In this document: one piece after another, positions 50,010 to 59,800 of the stretch
Numbering within the stretch: the first letter of the stretch is position 1
Layout of the letters: each line of letters begins with the position of its first letter
Origin: Bacteroidales bacterium
GTDB lineage: Bacteria; Bacteroidota; Bacteroidia; Bacteroidales; WCHB1-69
DNA: 64,000 nucleotides
Assembly (NCBI GenBank): GCA_024400635.1
Contig: JAKSMI010000005.1
Span: forward strand, 62,001 to 126,000
Reading direction: 5' to 3'
Program-made: the position numbers and the translations under genes
Notes under the pieces: model-generated
The model's input: the letters and a program-made list of their open reading frames with translations, nothing else
Databases searched by the model: none
Told to the model about the DNA's origin: nothing

Positions 50010-51710
50010 TTACTCTAAATCAAAATCCTCTTCAAGATCCCAATAACCACGGATGTTGATAGGTTTATCATAGAAGAACAACGGCTCCGGCTGGATTTTA
50101 AAATCATAATTTCCAGTATCCCAGACGCCATTTCCATTGACATCTTTAATCACTTTGATGCTATAATTTCCCGGTTCCAGATGCTCGTAATCAATGCGGC
50201 AATCCTTGGTAATGACATTTTGTTGGATAATTGATTCCTTACTATTCAACAAAAACACAACATATTGGCAACTCTGATCTTTCACCAGATAATTCATTTG
50301 CAGATTTCCATAATCCTTTTCCGACTTCGTCGTAAAACGGACATTGACAGTATCGTTAGCCGTGCCATCATAACCAAAGAAAACGGAATCACGAATAAAC
50401 AGTTGATATGGGATTTTCTGTTCAAATTGATAATCAATAGGCAAGGAAAACAATAGCGTATCCGGAATCGCATAGCGCTGATAAATCGTATCATGACCAC
50501 TTTTCAGCAATTTGACAAGCATTACTTCAAAATCTCCCGTAGGTTTGACAGGATACGAAAAACTCAAACACACGGGCTTAAATATATCGCCCTGATTAAG
50601 CAATTTCACTGCCAATTTCGGAATTTCCTGTTTGCGGTTATTTGTTTTACCTAACTTTTTGAATGGTTTAATTTGAACCGTATCAACATGGGTTTCATCA
50701 ACCGTAAATTCGTACGATGAAGTATCTTCAATTGCCTCTTTCAAATACCAAGTAACAGTATCTCTTGTTGGTGCAACAACTTGGAAATAAGACAATTCTT
50801 GTCCAGACAAATGCCTTGATGAAAAAGATTTGAAATCGGTTTTATAAGGAAACTGGTAGATGTTTTCCTTACTATTGACATATTTCATCATGACCAGATT
50901 CGTATCTTTCTCTTCAAAAAGCGACAGGATGATTTCAGGGTGTTGTGTTTCTGACTCCAAGGAATCACCAACTACAGGTTCTTCAACAACAACAGAATCC
51001 GCTTTTACCGTTGTATCCTTGGGCAAAGGCATCGGCCAAGAGGAACAGGTTTCATCAGCGAAAGCTATTTTTTCATTTGGAAGGTCGTAAATCAGATTGG
51101 AATTAATATCATCCAAGGCGAAGATTTTATAATTATCTTTCTTTATATTGCTGAAGGTAAAAACACCATTGGATTGCGTTTTAGTCAGATAAGTAGGTCT
51201 TGTCGTTTTAGGCAATGAATCGACATCCTTATCATACAAAAAGACCAGCACATCCTTGACAGGCTTCAGTGTCTTGGCGTCAATAATTTTACCTTCGAGC
51301 ATAAAGGAGTCGATTAGCGCGCCTGTGGAAAATGTGTATTTGTAAATGGGAATGGTGTTTCCTTCGGTATAATCCTTAATGGTTTCTGCCAATACGATGC
51401 TGTAAGTAGTATTTTGTCGCAGGGAATCCTGCAACTTGATAACGACGGTCTTTCCCACCAATTCCAACTCCGGATTTTTGCCAAGTGGAGGGGAAACCAC
51501 TACCGTTTTTGACGGATTGTTAAGGACTACGAATTCGTTGAATGTTATTTTGATGGCTTTATCGTGAAAATGCAGACTTCTGTTGGCGGGTTGTTCCTTG
51601 ACGACCTTTGGTGGTGTCACATCTTTAGGACCACCAACGGGTGTGACAATCTTGGCACATGCCGTCATCAAAAGGACCAGAAGAATTAAAAGGCAACTTT
51701 TTTTCATCAT
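50010..51710 (-). CDS. Ig-like (Big_5) domain lipoprotein
   Basis: A 566-residue lipoprotein: a lipobox MTAC follows the hydrophobic LLILLVLLM, then VTPVGGPKDVTPPKVVKEQP, a lead typical of Bacteroidota Big_5 proteins. The first domain (ITFNEFVVLNNPSKTVVVSP, then YSIVLAETIKDYTEGN) is a bacterial Ig-like fold; later parts (KPVKDVLVFLYD, NGVFTFSNIKKDNYKIFALD) resemble carboxypeptidase-regulatory domains. It is probably anchored in the outer membrane. Its function is not known. A TACTTTTG -7 box lies at 51725-51732. Confidence 0.85.
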   Translation of the reverse strand: MMKKSCLLILLVLLMTACAKIVTPVGGPKDVTPPKVVKEQPANRSLHFHDKAIKITFNEFVVLNNPSKTVVVSPPLGKNPELELVGKTVVIKLQDSLRQNTTYSIVLAETIKDYTEGNTIPIYKYTFSTGALIDSFMLEGKIIDAKTLKPVKDVLVFLYDKDVDSLPKTTRPTYLTKTQSNGVFTFSNIKKDNYKIFALDDINSNLIYDLPNEKIAFADETCSSWPMPLPKDTTVKADSVVVEEPVVGDSLESETQHPEIILSLFEEKDTNLVMMKYVNSKENIYQFPYKTDFKSFSSRHLSGQELSYFQVVAPTRDTVTWYLKEAIEDTSSYEFTVDETHVDTVQIKPFKKLGKTNNRKQEIPKLAVKLLNQGDIFKPVCLSFSYPVKPTGDFEVMLVKLLKSGHDTIYQRYAIPDTLLFSLPIDYQFEQKIPYQLFIRDSVFFGYDGTANDTVNVRFTTKSEKDYGNLQMNYLVKDQSCQYVVFLLNSKESIIQQNVITKDCRIDYEHLEPGNYSIKVIKDVNGNGVWDTGNYDFKIQPEPLFFYDKPINIRGYWDLEEDFDLE

Positions 51711-51744
51711 TCACGAATAAAGCGCAAAAGTACAAAAATTAGCA

Positions 51745-52539
51745 TTACAATTTCCAATCCGATGCCGAGAAAGAAGCCTCGATACTATTTTCTATCTTAT
51801 CATCAAGAAGATAGAAAAAGTCAATGCCTGTCATTTTTTCCACTTCGTCAATGGATTTGCAATAATTGACCAATTTTTTATGGCCGGCTTCATGTTTGAA
51901 GACAAAACCGATGGCTTGCCATTGGCCTTTGTTTTGGCAAAGCAAAACCTTATAGAAAGCAGAAGGAACAGCCACTTTCATGCTTCCAATAGTCTGATAA
52001 CCAGGGTTTACGATGGGTCCACAAACAATATATACGCTACCGAAATCGCTGGCCCAACGACGCACTCTAATTTCCAATTCCTGCCAGTCGCCAGAATTCA
52101 GGTTATATAATTGAGGGCAAACATTCGACAAATAAAAAGACTCTTCCATTGCTTTCCTGCTCCATTTCATATCGGCGGCCGGAGCCATGTGTCCACGATC
52201 ATAACCCGAATGAGAATACTCTTTGGTATCGGGACAAACATCAATGAGCGACGGATCGGGACGGAAATTTTTGGCACGTTCCTCTTCCCCCTGCAATTCA
52301 TCAGCAGTCAGTTCATACGCCACCCAATTGGGAATATGCCAATCGGCATTGAAATCAACGGTATAGCCCGTATGTGCCACACGCAACCCATCGCGTTCCA
52401 CCGTATAGCGTGGTATTTCCAAATTATTGATTTTTGCATTTTTTTTATTTTTCGGCAACATCATCCCTGTCAAGATGGCCACACCAATGGCAATGCAAAT
52501 CAAGGCTCCAATACTTTTACTTTTCTTTTCCAGCAACAT
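51745..52539 (-). CDS. DNA/RNA non-specific endonuclease (NUC1 family)
   Basis: A 264-residue protein with an N-terminal membrane segment (IGALICIAIGVAILTGMM) and a NUC1 domain. The catalytic motif is YDRGHMAPAADMKWS and the metal-binding Asn is in LSNVCPQLYNLNSGDW. Such nucleases cut DNA and RNA without sequence preference. The membrane segment suggests it acts outside the cytoplasm, perhaps on foreign or extracellular nucleic acid for nutrition. It follows a serine hydrolase gene on the same strand. Confidence 0.92.
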   Translation of the reverse strand: MLLEKKSKSIGALICIAIGVAILTGMMLPKNKKNAKINNLEIPRYTVERDGLRVAHTGYTVDFNADWHIPNWVAYELTADELQGEEERAKNFRPDPSLIDVCPDTKEYSHSGYDRGHMAPAADMKWSRKAMEESFYLSNVCPQLYNLNSGDWQELEIRVRRWASDFGSVYIVCGPIVNPGYQTIGSMKVAVPSAFYKVLLCQNKGQWQAIGFVFKHEAGHKKLVNYCKSIDEVEKMTGIDFFYLLDDKIENSIEASFSASDWKL

Positions 52540-52566
52540 AATTTCATAATTAAAAAAGCAAAAAAA

Positions 52567-53844
52567 CTACTTGACAGTCTTCAGCCACTGATATACCACA
52601 TCGTGTAAGGTCAAGCGAATCTTGCTTTTAACCAATTTATTAGGTTCAGTTGAAGGATAAACCCTGTTGGATACGAAAACATACACCAACTGATTGTCGG
52701 GGTCGCACCAGACCACATTTCCAGTAAACCCCTGATGTCCGTATGTCTTATTACTCGCAGCCGTTGGCAACACGCCATTAGACTTGAGATAACAAGGCGT
52801 ATCAAACCCCAACGCACGGCGCGAACATTCATGCAGCGGATAGGTAGCCGTAAACAATTTCACGGTTTTCTCGCTTAGCAATCTTCGACCTTGGCAAATG
52901 CCGCCATCAAGCAGCATTTGAAAAATCACCGCAATATCGTGGGCCGTGGAAAACAAGCCGGCATTACCAGCGTTGCCATCAAAAAGCGCGGCCGTCTGGT
53001 CATGAACGTACCCCTGCACCAACTGGTGACGGAAGAAGGTATCCAACTCCGTGGGAGCAATGTCGTTCTTGTCGTAGCCATTATCCAACGGATTAAAAAC
53101 GCTGTGATTCAATCCCATCGGTCCATAAAAATTTTCCGTAAGATATTGATCAATAGGAAGATGCGTCATTGTTTCCACCATTTCTTTCAGGAAGAAGAAA
53201 TTCAAATCACTGTAAACATACTTTTTAGACCCCAATTTACAATGGGCGATTTGCTGACGAATACTATCCTGCATATCCGCTCGAAGATAGCAAGCATCGG
53301 CGATTTTCATCTCGTAATTATCTGAATACAAATTAGATATATACTCTTTCCGATTTGCCAATTTCTTATAAAAAGGAATAAAAGCAGGCATTCCAGACGT
53401 ATGAGTTAGTAGTTCTGCTATCGTAATCTGCTGTTTGTCAGTTCCTTTTAGGTAGGGCAGGTATTTCCCAATGGCATCTGAAAGCGAAAAACGGCCTTCA
53501 TCGTACAACTTCATCACAGCGAGGGTTGTTGCGGCGGACTTGGTTACCGAAGCCATATCAAACAACGTACTATCGGTGATGGCGATTTCGTCCTGGTAAG
53601 TCTGGAAGCCGTAGCAGCGGTCAAAAACGACTTCGCCACGCCACAAAACGTAGACTTGGCAGCCAGGAAAAACCTCTTCAGCGATGCCTTTGCCGACAAT
53701 GGAATCCATACGATGAGCATACTTTTCCGGCAAATGTTTTATAGCAATATCGGTGTTGGCGAATGCCAGCACCGATATCATTGTGCAAAATATTAAAATA
53801 AAGAATCTTTTCAAAACCTGATTATTTTCTGATATCCATTTCAT
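52567..53844 (-). CDS. Beta-lactamase-related serine hydrolase
   Basis: A 424-residue exported protein with a signal-peptide-like lead (RFFILIFCTMISVLAFA). The active-site Ser is in DMASVTKSAATTLA (SxxK), with YSDLNFFFL as the YxN-type motif and YGHQGFTGN near the end as the HxG triad element. It belongs to the penicillin-binding-protein-like esterase/amidase family; the substrate is open. The ATG at 53844 overlaps the end of the S46 peptidase gene by 23 bases; a TTG at 53814 is an alternative start. Translational coupling with the peptidase is likely. Confidence 0.88.
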   Translation of the reverse strand: MKWISENNQVLKRFFILIFCTMISVLAFANTDIAIKHLPEKYAHRMDSIVGKGIAEEVFPGCQVYVLWRGEVVFDRCYGFQTYQDEIAITDSTLFDMASVTKSAATTLAVMKLYDEGRFSLSDAIGKYLPYLKGTDKQQITIAELLTHTSGMPAFIPFYKKLANRKEYISNLYSDNYEMKIADACYLRADMQDSIRQQIAHCKLGSKKYVYSDLNFFFLKEMVETMTHLPIDQYLTENFYGPMGLNHSVFNPLDNGYDKNDIAPTELDTFFRHQLVQGYVHDQTAALFDGNAGNAGLFSTAHDIAVIFQMLLDGGICQGRRLLSEKTVKLFTATYPLHECSRRALGFDTPCYLKSNGVLPTAASNKTYGHQGFTGNVVWCDPDNQLVYVFVSNRVYPSTEPNKLVKSKIRLTLHDVVYQWLKTVK

Positions 53845-55966
53845 CGAGCAGGTAGCCGGCACCACCGAACTTGTCGATGACAAACAAAACATAACGGCTA
53901 TCAACGTTTATACAGCGTTGCAATTCCGTATTGAAAACGATATCGCTGCTCAGGGCTTCCCAGTTACCATCGAATGCCAGACCGATGAGTTCGCCGTTGC
54001 CATTCATGATCGGGCTACCTGAGTTACCGCCAGTGATGTCGTTGTTTGACAAGAAGCAAACGTGCAAAGTCCCATCCTTGTCAGCATACTGACCGAAATC
54101 CTTGTTCAAAATCAATTGTTTCAACTTTGGAGAAACGTCAAATTCAGGATCTCCGGGAATTTCCTTTTCAAGAATACCCTTGGTCGTAGTAAAATAATTG
54201 TAATGAACGCCGTCGGCTGGATAATAATCGCAAACGGTGCCGTAAGTTGTACGCATTGTGCTGTTGGCATCGGGATAGATAGGAGTTGCGGCCTTCATTT
54301 CCTTGATGGCAGCGATGTACTGGCGGCGGGCCACTTCCATTTTAGAATCGCTGCTCAACACTTGCTGATTGGCAAGGAAGAGTGTAAAAATCTCATTCAT
54401 ATACAGACTGAGAGGATCATTCTGAAGAGTTTTCGCATTGGGTTTACGGAGATATTTTTCCAAATTTTCGTGAGAAACAAAAATTGAATTGGCAACAGCA
54501 TTTTCGAAAGCATCCTGGTTACCCTTGAAATATTTATTCACAATACCCTGAACATCAACGCGTTTACCTTCTGGAAGGCGTTCCCAAGTTTTGAAGGTAG
54601 CCAAAATGGTCTTGATTTCGGTATTTACATCTTTATTAGCCAGAGCCTTGTCGTACTGAGCCAAAACCTTAGCGATCTTCTCTTCAGAGAAACTCTTTTG
54701 TTTATCTTCCAGTCTCAAGGAATTTCTGATAGAGAAAGCGGTCATGAGGGTTGGGCAGCCATAGAGGCAGAGGTTGGCATTCATAACAGCGCGGTAAGCA
54801 TCGCCATCTAATTCATTGCAAACCTTTTCAATTTTAGCAAGGCATTTGCCATATTTTTTCTGACGTTCTGGATCTGCATTAATCCATTTTGTCAATTCAG
54901 CTTCTTGAGCCTGTTTCTTTTCCACGACGTGCAGAGCCTTCAAACTTTCGGCTTCGCCATGTTTGTTTTTCCACATATTGGCATAGCCGGCATAATCATC
55001 AGCATATTGCAATTCCACCGCGGTATTGGCATCCATTTCAGCTTTGATGACGGGAAGCAAGATATCGAAAGGTTCATACAAAGCTGGGTCAGTAATGTTA
55101 ATAGCGTTCTTCACTTCAAATGATGTCATAAAACGTTCGGTAGTACCGGGATAGCCCCAAATCATAGTATAATCACCAGGCTGATAACCTTTTATACTAA
55201 TAGGAAGAAAATGTTTGGGATGCATAGGAACGTTATCTTCTGAATAATCAGCAGGAGAGCCGTCTGGAGCAGTATAAATACGGAAAACTGTGAAATCGCC
55301 CGTATGACGGGGCCACATCCAGTTGTCGGTATCGCCACCGAATTTCCCGATGCTCGCGGGAGGAGCGCAAACCAAGCGGACATCATTATAGGTTGTATAG
55401 ATGAACATATAATATTCATTACCTTCGTAGAAAGGTTTTACCACGACATTATGCTTTCCGTTATCTGAATTTTCTTTCTTCAATTTTTCGATAGCCTTCT
55501 TGACCAATTCCGCGCGCTTGCCTTCTTTGGTACTGTCGGTAACTTCGGCCAGAACGATGCTTGTAACATCTTCCATTCTTTCGAGGAAATTAACGTGGAA
55601 GTTGGCGCGAAGTTCTTCTTTGCGACTCATGGCGAAGAAACCGTTGTTCAGGTAATCGTGTTCTACGGTTGAAAGTTCAACGACAGAAGAATAGCCGCAG
55701 TGGTGGTTAGTAAACATCAGACCATCGCGGGAAACCATTTCGCCTGTGCAGAAACCGTCACCCAGCTGAACGATAGCATCCTTCAATGAAGAATTATTGA
55801 TGTCGTACAATTGCTCCGGAGTCAGTTGCAGACCCAAGCGCTGCATTTCAGCATAATTATAGTTTTTGATAAACATTGGCAGCCACATGCCTTCATCTGG
55901 AGGATTGATGGCAAACAAGTTGAATGACAGAACTGCCACAACTGCTAATAAAATAGATTTTTTCAT
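53822..55966 (-). CDS. S46 family dipeptidyl-peptidase (DPP7-like)
   Basis: A 714-residue exported serine peptidase. After a signal peptide (SILLAVVAVLSFNLFA) come the catalytic His in MFTNHHCGYSS, the Asp region in GDTDNWMWPRHTGDF and the nucleophile Ser in TGGNSGSPIMNGNG. The residue that separates DPP7 from DPP11 in Porphyromonas (673) corresponds to the Gly in LAFDGNWE, so DPP7-like preference for hydrophobic residues is expected. It releases dipeptides in the periplasm or at the surface. The start MKKSILLAVV is set by the signal peptide and the -7 box at 56008-56015. Confidence 0.93.
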   Translation of the reverse strand: MKKSILLAVVAVLSFNLFAINPPDEGMWLPMFIKNYNYAEMQRLGLQLTPEQLYDINNSSLKDAIVQLGDGFCTGEMVSRDGLMFTNHHCGYSSVVELSTVEHDYLNNGFFAMSRKEELRANFHVNFLERMEDVTSIVLAEVTDSTKEGKRAELVKKAIEKLKKENSDNGKHNVVVKPFYEGNEYYMFIYTTYNDVRLVCAPPASIGKFGGDTDNWMWPRHTGDFTVFRIYTAPDGSPADYSEDNVPMHPKHFLPISIKGYQPGDYTMIWGYPGTTERFMTSFEVKNAINITDPALYEPFDILLPVIKAEMDANTAVELQYADDYAGYANMWKNKHGEAESLKALHVVEKKQAQEAELTKWINADPERQKKYGKCLAKIEKVCNELDGDAYRAVMNANLCLYGCPTLMTAFSIRNSLRLEDKQKSFSEEKIAKVLAQYDKALANKDVNTEIKTILATFKTWERLPEGKRVDVQGIVNKYFKGNQDAFENAVANSIFVSHENLEKYLRKPNAKTLQNDPLSLYMNEIFTLFLANQQVLSSDSKMEVARRQYIAAIKEMKAATPIYPDANSTMRTTYGTVCDYYPADGVHYNYFTTTKGILEKEIPGDPEFDVSPKLKQLILNKDFGQYADKDGTLHVCFLSNNDITGGNSGSPIMNGNGELIGLAFDGNWEALSSDIVFNTELQRCINVDSRYVLFVIDKFGGAGYLLDEMDIRK

Positions 55967-55979
55967 AGTAATTATTTTT

Positions 55980-56477
55980 TTATTGTTGATAATCAAAAAA
56001 CAGGCGACAAAGATACGAATTTTTTGTTGACAAACCAATTTCGATTTTGGTATTGTCTTGCATATCCATTCGTTCTTCCAATTGCTCAACACGCCTTGAA
56101 ATAGCATAACCTTTATATAGTACGCTCTTCAAAATTTCATTAGCCCATCTTCTGAACAGAATTCCTTTATCAGATTTCACCCTATAACCGATAGAAAGAA
56201 TCATATCAAGGTTGTAATAATCTATGTTGCGTGTTACAATTCTATCACCTTCTACCCCAACTGTCGCAAAATTTGCGACAGTTGGAATGTATTTCAACTC
56301 TTCCTTCATGGCATTATTGATATGTTTCCCTATGGTCTTCACATCCCTTCCAAAAAGAACCGACAACTGCTGACGGTTCAGCCAAACAGTCTCATTTTCA
56401 ATTTTCACTTCTATTCTTTGAGCATTTTCTGCCTGATAGAAAACAATCTCATTTTCCACATTATTTTCCATAGCCAC
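55980..56477 (-). pseudogene. RhuM-family protein, C-terminally truncated
   Basis: A 165-residue frame matching the N-terminal half of RhuM-family proteins: IENETVWLNRQQLSVLFGRD, DYYNLDMILSIGYRVKS and FRRWANEILKSVLYKGYAIS. Full RhuM proteins run past 300 residues; here similarity ends after QLEERMDMQDNTKIEI and a stop follows 14 bases before the S46 start. Its end contains the S46 promoter. It probably is a remnant of mobile or accessory DNA, though a short functional DNA-binding form cannot be excluded. Confidence 0.65.
56008..56015 (-). promoter_or_regulatory. -7 promoter box for the S46 peptidase gene
   Basis: Minus-strand TATCTTTG, within the 3' end of the RhuM fragment, with TTGG about 19 bases upstream as a possible -33 element. 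It lies 42 bases before the ATG at 55966. Confidence 0.6.
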
Positions 56478-56709
56478 ATCATATTTGATTTACAAATATA
56501 AATGAATGAAAAATTCGCCCCTCAATTGTTGAAAATTATTCCGCAGCTGAGAATCAATAAATTACGCTTGGCTATTAACACATTCTCTAAAGAATGTTAA
56601 CGTAACTCATTGATTTTCGGAAATTTATTTAGACAATTACGCATCGCGTACCTTCGGAACGCTGATATATTGTGTATGACCCAGATCTGATTGAAAGTCA
56701 GTACAGCTA

Positions 56710-56734
56710 GTAACCGGGGACACAGTCTCCGGAG
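56710..56734. repeat. Remnant of the dispersed repeat (17623 family)
   Basis: GTAACCGGGGACACAGTCTCC, matching the end hairpin of the repeats at 17793 and 24599. The gap from 56478 to 56813 shows nothing else that I recognise. Confidence 0.6.
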
Positions 56735-56813
56735 AAATGCAAGCTTCAAATGGGCATCAAAACATTTATTCAACATTCTGACAAATCCAGTCCTTTTCAA
56801 TGTGTTTTTTTTG

Positions 56814-56821
56814 TAATTTTG
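56814..56821 (+). promoter_or_regulatory. -7 promoter box for the chitobiase-C-domain protein
   Basis: TAATTTTG, 61 bases before the ATG at 56882. Confidence 0.6.
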
Positions 56822-56881
56822 CAGTCTTTTTCAACACATCATATTGATGTAAATTCAATTATTAATAACAACAATAAAAAA

Positions 56882-59800
56882 ATGAAAAAATTTTACTGGA
56901 TTAAAAGCATTTTAGCTGTAGCACTGGTAATGGTGTTTGCAGCCAATCAGACCTTTGCCGAAAAGGGCTGGCAGCGCGTCACCCACGAAACCACCCTTGC
57001 CGCAGGCGACACCATCATCATTGCTGCCGCCAACTTCAATTATGCCATCAGCACAAACCAAAAAAACAACAACCGCGACGCGGCCGCCATCACCAAAACC
57101 GGCGACATCGCCACATTCACTTCTTCAGTACAGGTCTTTGTATTGGAAACTGGCGAAACTACCGGTTCATTCCACATTGTGGACTTCGACGACAATGGCG
57201 GTTATCTGTATGCTCCCGGTACTGGCAACCACTTAAAAACTTCTACTACTGTCCCTGGCGACAATGCTGGAGACTGGGTAATTACCATTTTTGAAAACGA
57301 TTCCATCACCATCACTTCACAACACGCCACTGCCACCCAAGTATACATGCGCTACAACAACACCAACGGCAGTAATCTTTTCTCATGCTATACCAGCGGC
57401 AGTAGCATTATTCAGCCTGTAACCATTTACAAATACGCTGAATTAGCTGACGTTACCGTTGAAGCTCCCGTTTTCAATCCCGCAGCTGGCACCTATTATA
57501 GCGAACAGGAAGTTGCTTTGACTTGCGCCACCGCTGGTGCCACCATCCTTTACACCACCGATGGCAGCGACCCCGTAACCAACGGCACGATTTACACCGA
57601 GCCCTTCACCGTTTCAACAACCACAACCGTAAAGGCTGTTGCGTACGTAGGTTCCGACCACAGCCACATCATCACCACAGTTTACACATTCCCTACCGAA
57701 GTTGCCAACATCGCGGCATTCAAAGCTGCCAGCACTTCCTCACAAGCTACCATTAATTTAACCGAGCCATACGTCATCACCAACGATGTCAATTTCGTTT
57801 TCAGCAATGGCACCTACATGTATGTTGAAGATGAAACCGCCGGTCTTTTGATTTATAACAATCCCGTAAACATCACCACCGAATATGTTGAAGGCGACAT
57901 AATCAGTGGCGGCATCGTTGGCACTTATTCAAAATACCAGAATCAAATCGAAATGAAACCCCTTTTAAACACCGATGCTGCCAGTGAGAATATTGGCATT
58001 ACTCCTACCGTGGTTACCATTGCCGATTTGAAAGCCAATTACGCCCAATACGATGCTCGTCTGGTCACCATCGAAAACGTCACTTTCACCCATGGTTTCA
58101 ATGGTTCACAAGTCAATTTCCATCAAGATGGCGACTCTTTGGATCTATACAACCGTTTCAACATCGATACCACCTTGGTTCCTGGTACAGTGACCAACAT
58201 TACCGGTTTCGCTGCCATCTATGGCTCTGGAATTCAGATTTATCCTCGTACCAATGCCGACTTGCAATATGTAGAACCCGTTCCCCAACCAGCCATGACC
58301 ATTTTGTCACCCGCTGACGGCTCTGTTTTCTCAACCTTGGATACGATTCACGTTGATGTTAACATTGAAAACTTCAGTTTACAAAGCGATGGTTACATCA
58401 AAGCCGAAAGCGAATTGCTGATTGAAGCCGGTTTACCCAATCCCGTTTATTTCAATTTCATGACATGGGCATTCTTCACCCAAATGCCATTTTCACCACT
58501 TCCAGCAGGCGAGCACAGTGTCACCTTGACCTTGGTTGGCTTGGATTCATTGGAATTGAGTCCATCTGTTTCTAAGACTGTCAACTTCACTGTTGTTGCT
58601 CCTACTGCAGAAGCACCAGTATTCACACCCACCGCTGGCACGTATGCGGACAGTGTGGTCGTCAGCTTGGGCTGTGCCACCGCCAATGCCGAAATTCATT
58701 ACACTGTTGACGGCACGGAACCCACCGACGCTTCTACTCTTTATACTGGTTCTTTCACTTTGACCGACAACGCCACCGTAAAAGCCAAAGCATTCATGCA
58801 CAATGTTTCATGGAATGACAGTCCTGTTACTGAAGCAACTTACACTATTGCTCACGAAGCCATGATGAACGTAACTCCGGAAAACCTGGCTTTCAGCTCA
58901 ACAGAAACAACAGGCACAATTTACATCAGCAGTGCATTCCTGACCAACGACATCACCTTGTCTTGCGACAATGCTCACTTCACCTTGTCAAGTGCTACCG
59001 TTGCGGCCAACACCAACACCTCTGTCACCGTTACTTTTGACGCCACAGAACCCGCCATGGGAAGCATCACTTTGAGCAGCTCACTCAATGACGACGTTCT
59101 GACGCGCGAAGTCCAGCTGAGTGCCACCGCACTATTGCCAGCCCCCGTCATCACTCCTGCCGACGGCACCACCGACACTTTGATAGAAGTGGCTATTAGC
59201 AGCAACACTGCTGATGCCATTATTTATTACACCATGGACGGATCCGAACCCACCGACGCTTCTGACGTTTACAGTTCGCCTATCACATTGAATGTTCCTG
59301 GAACTTATACCGTTAAGGCCATTGCCATGGCAGAGAACTGGGAAAACAGCACTGTTGCCTCCGCCACATTCACTGTCGTCGAACCCGTTATTCCAAGCAT
59401 CGATACTATTATGTACAGTACTGGTTTCGAAGCATCTGAAGGTTTCGTTGCAGCAACCCAATACCAAAATGCCGAACCTGTATTCACTGGCAATGCCAAC
59501 CAACAATGGGGCACCGTATTCGGAACGCCTACCACAACTGACCACATTTGTGGTGCACAATCCATGCAAATGCGTTGGTACACATCACACTCCACCTTGG
59601 GCTACACCTTCACCAACTTCGACATCCGCAATGTCACCTACGTTACTTTCGTTGCCAAAAACAATGGCGCATCTAACGGCAATGGTTTGAATGTCATTGT
59701 CTCCTACTCTATCGATGGCGGCAACAACTTCATTGGCGATTCTGTTATCACGCTCTCCAGTAACAAGGCAAACTATCGTTACAACGTAAGCGAAACTGGC

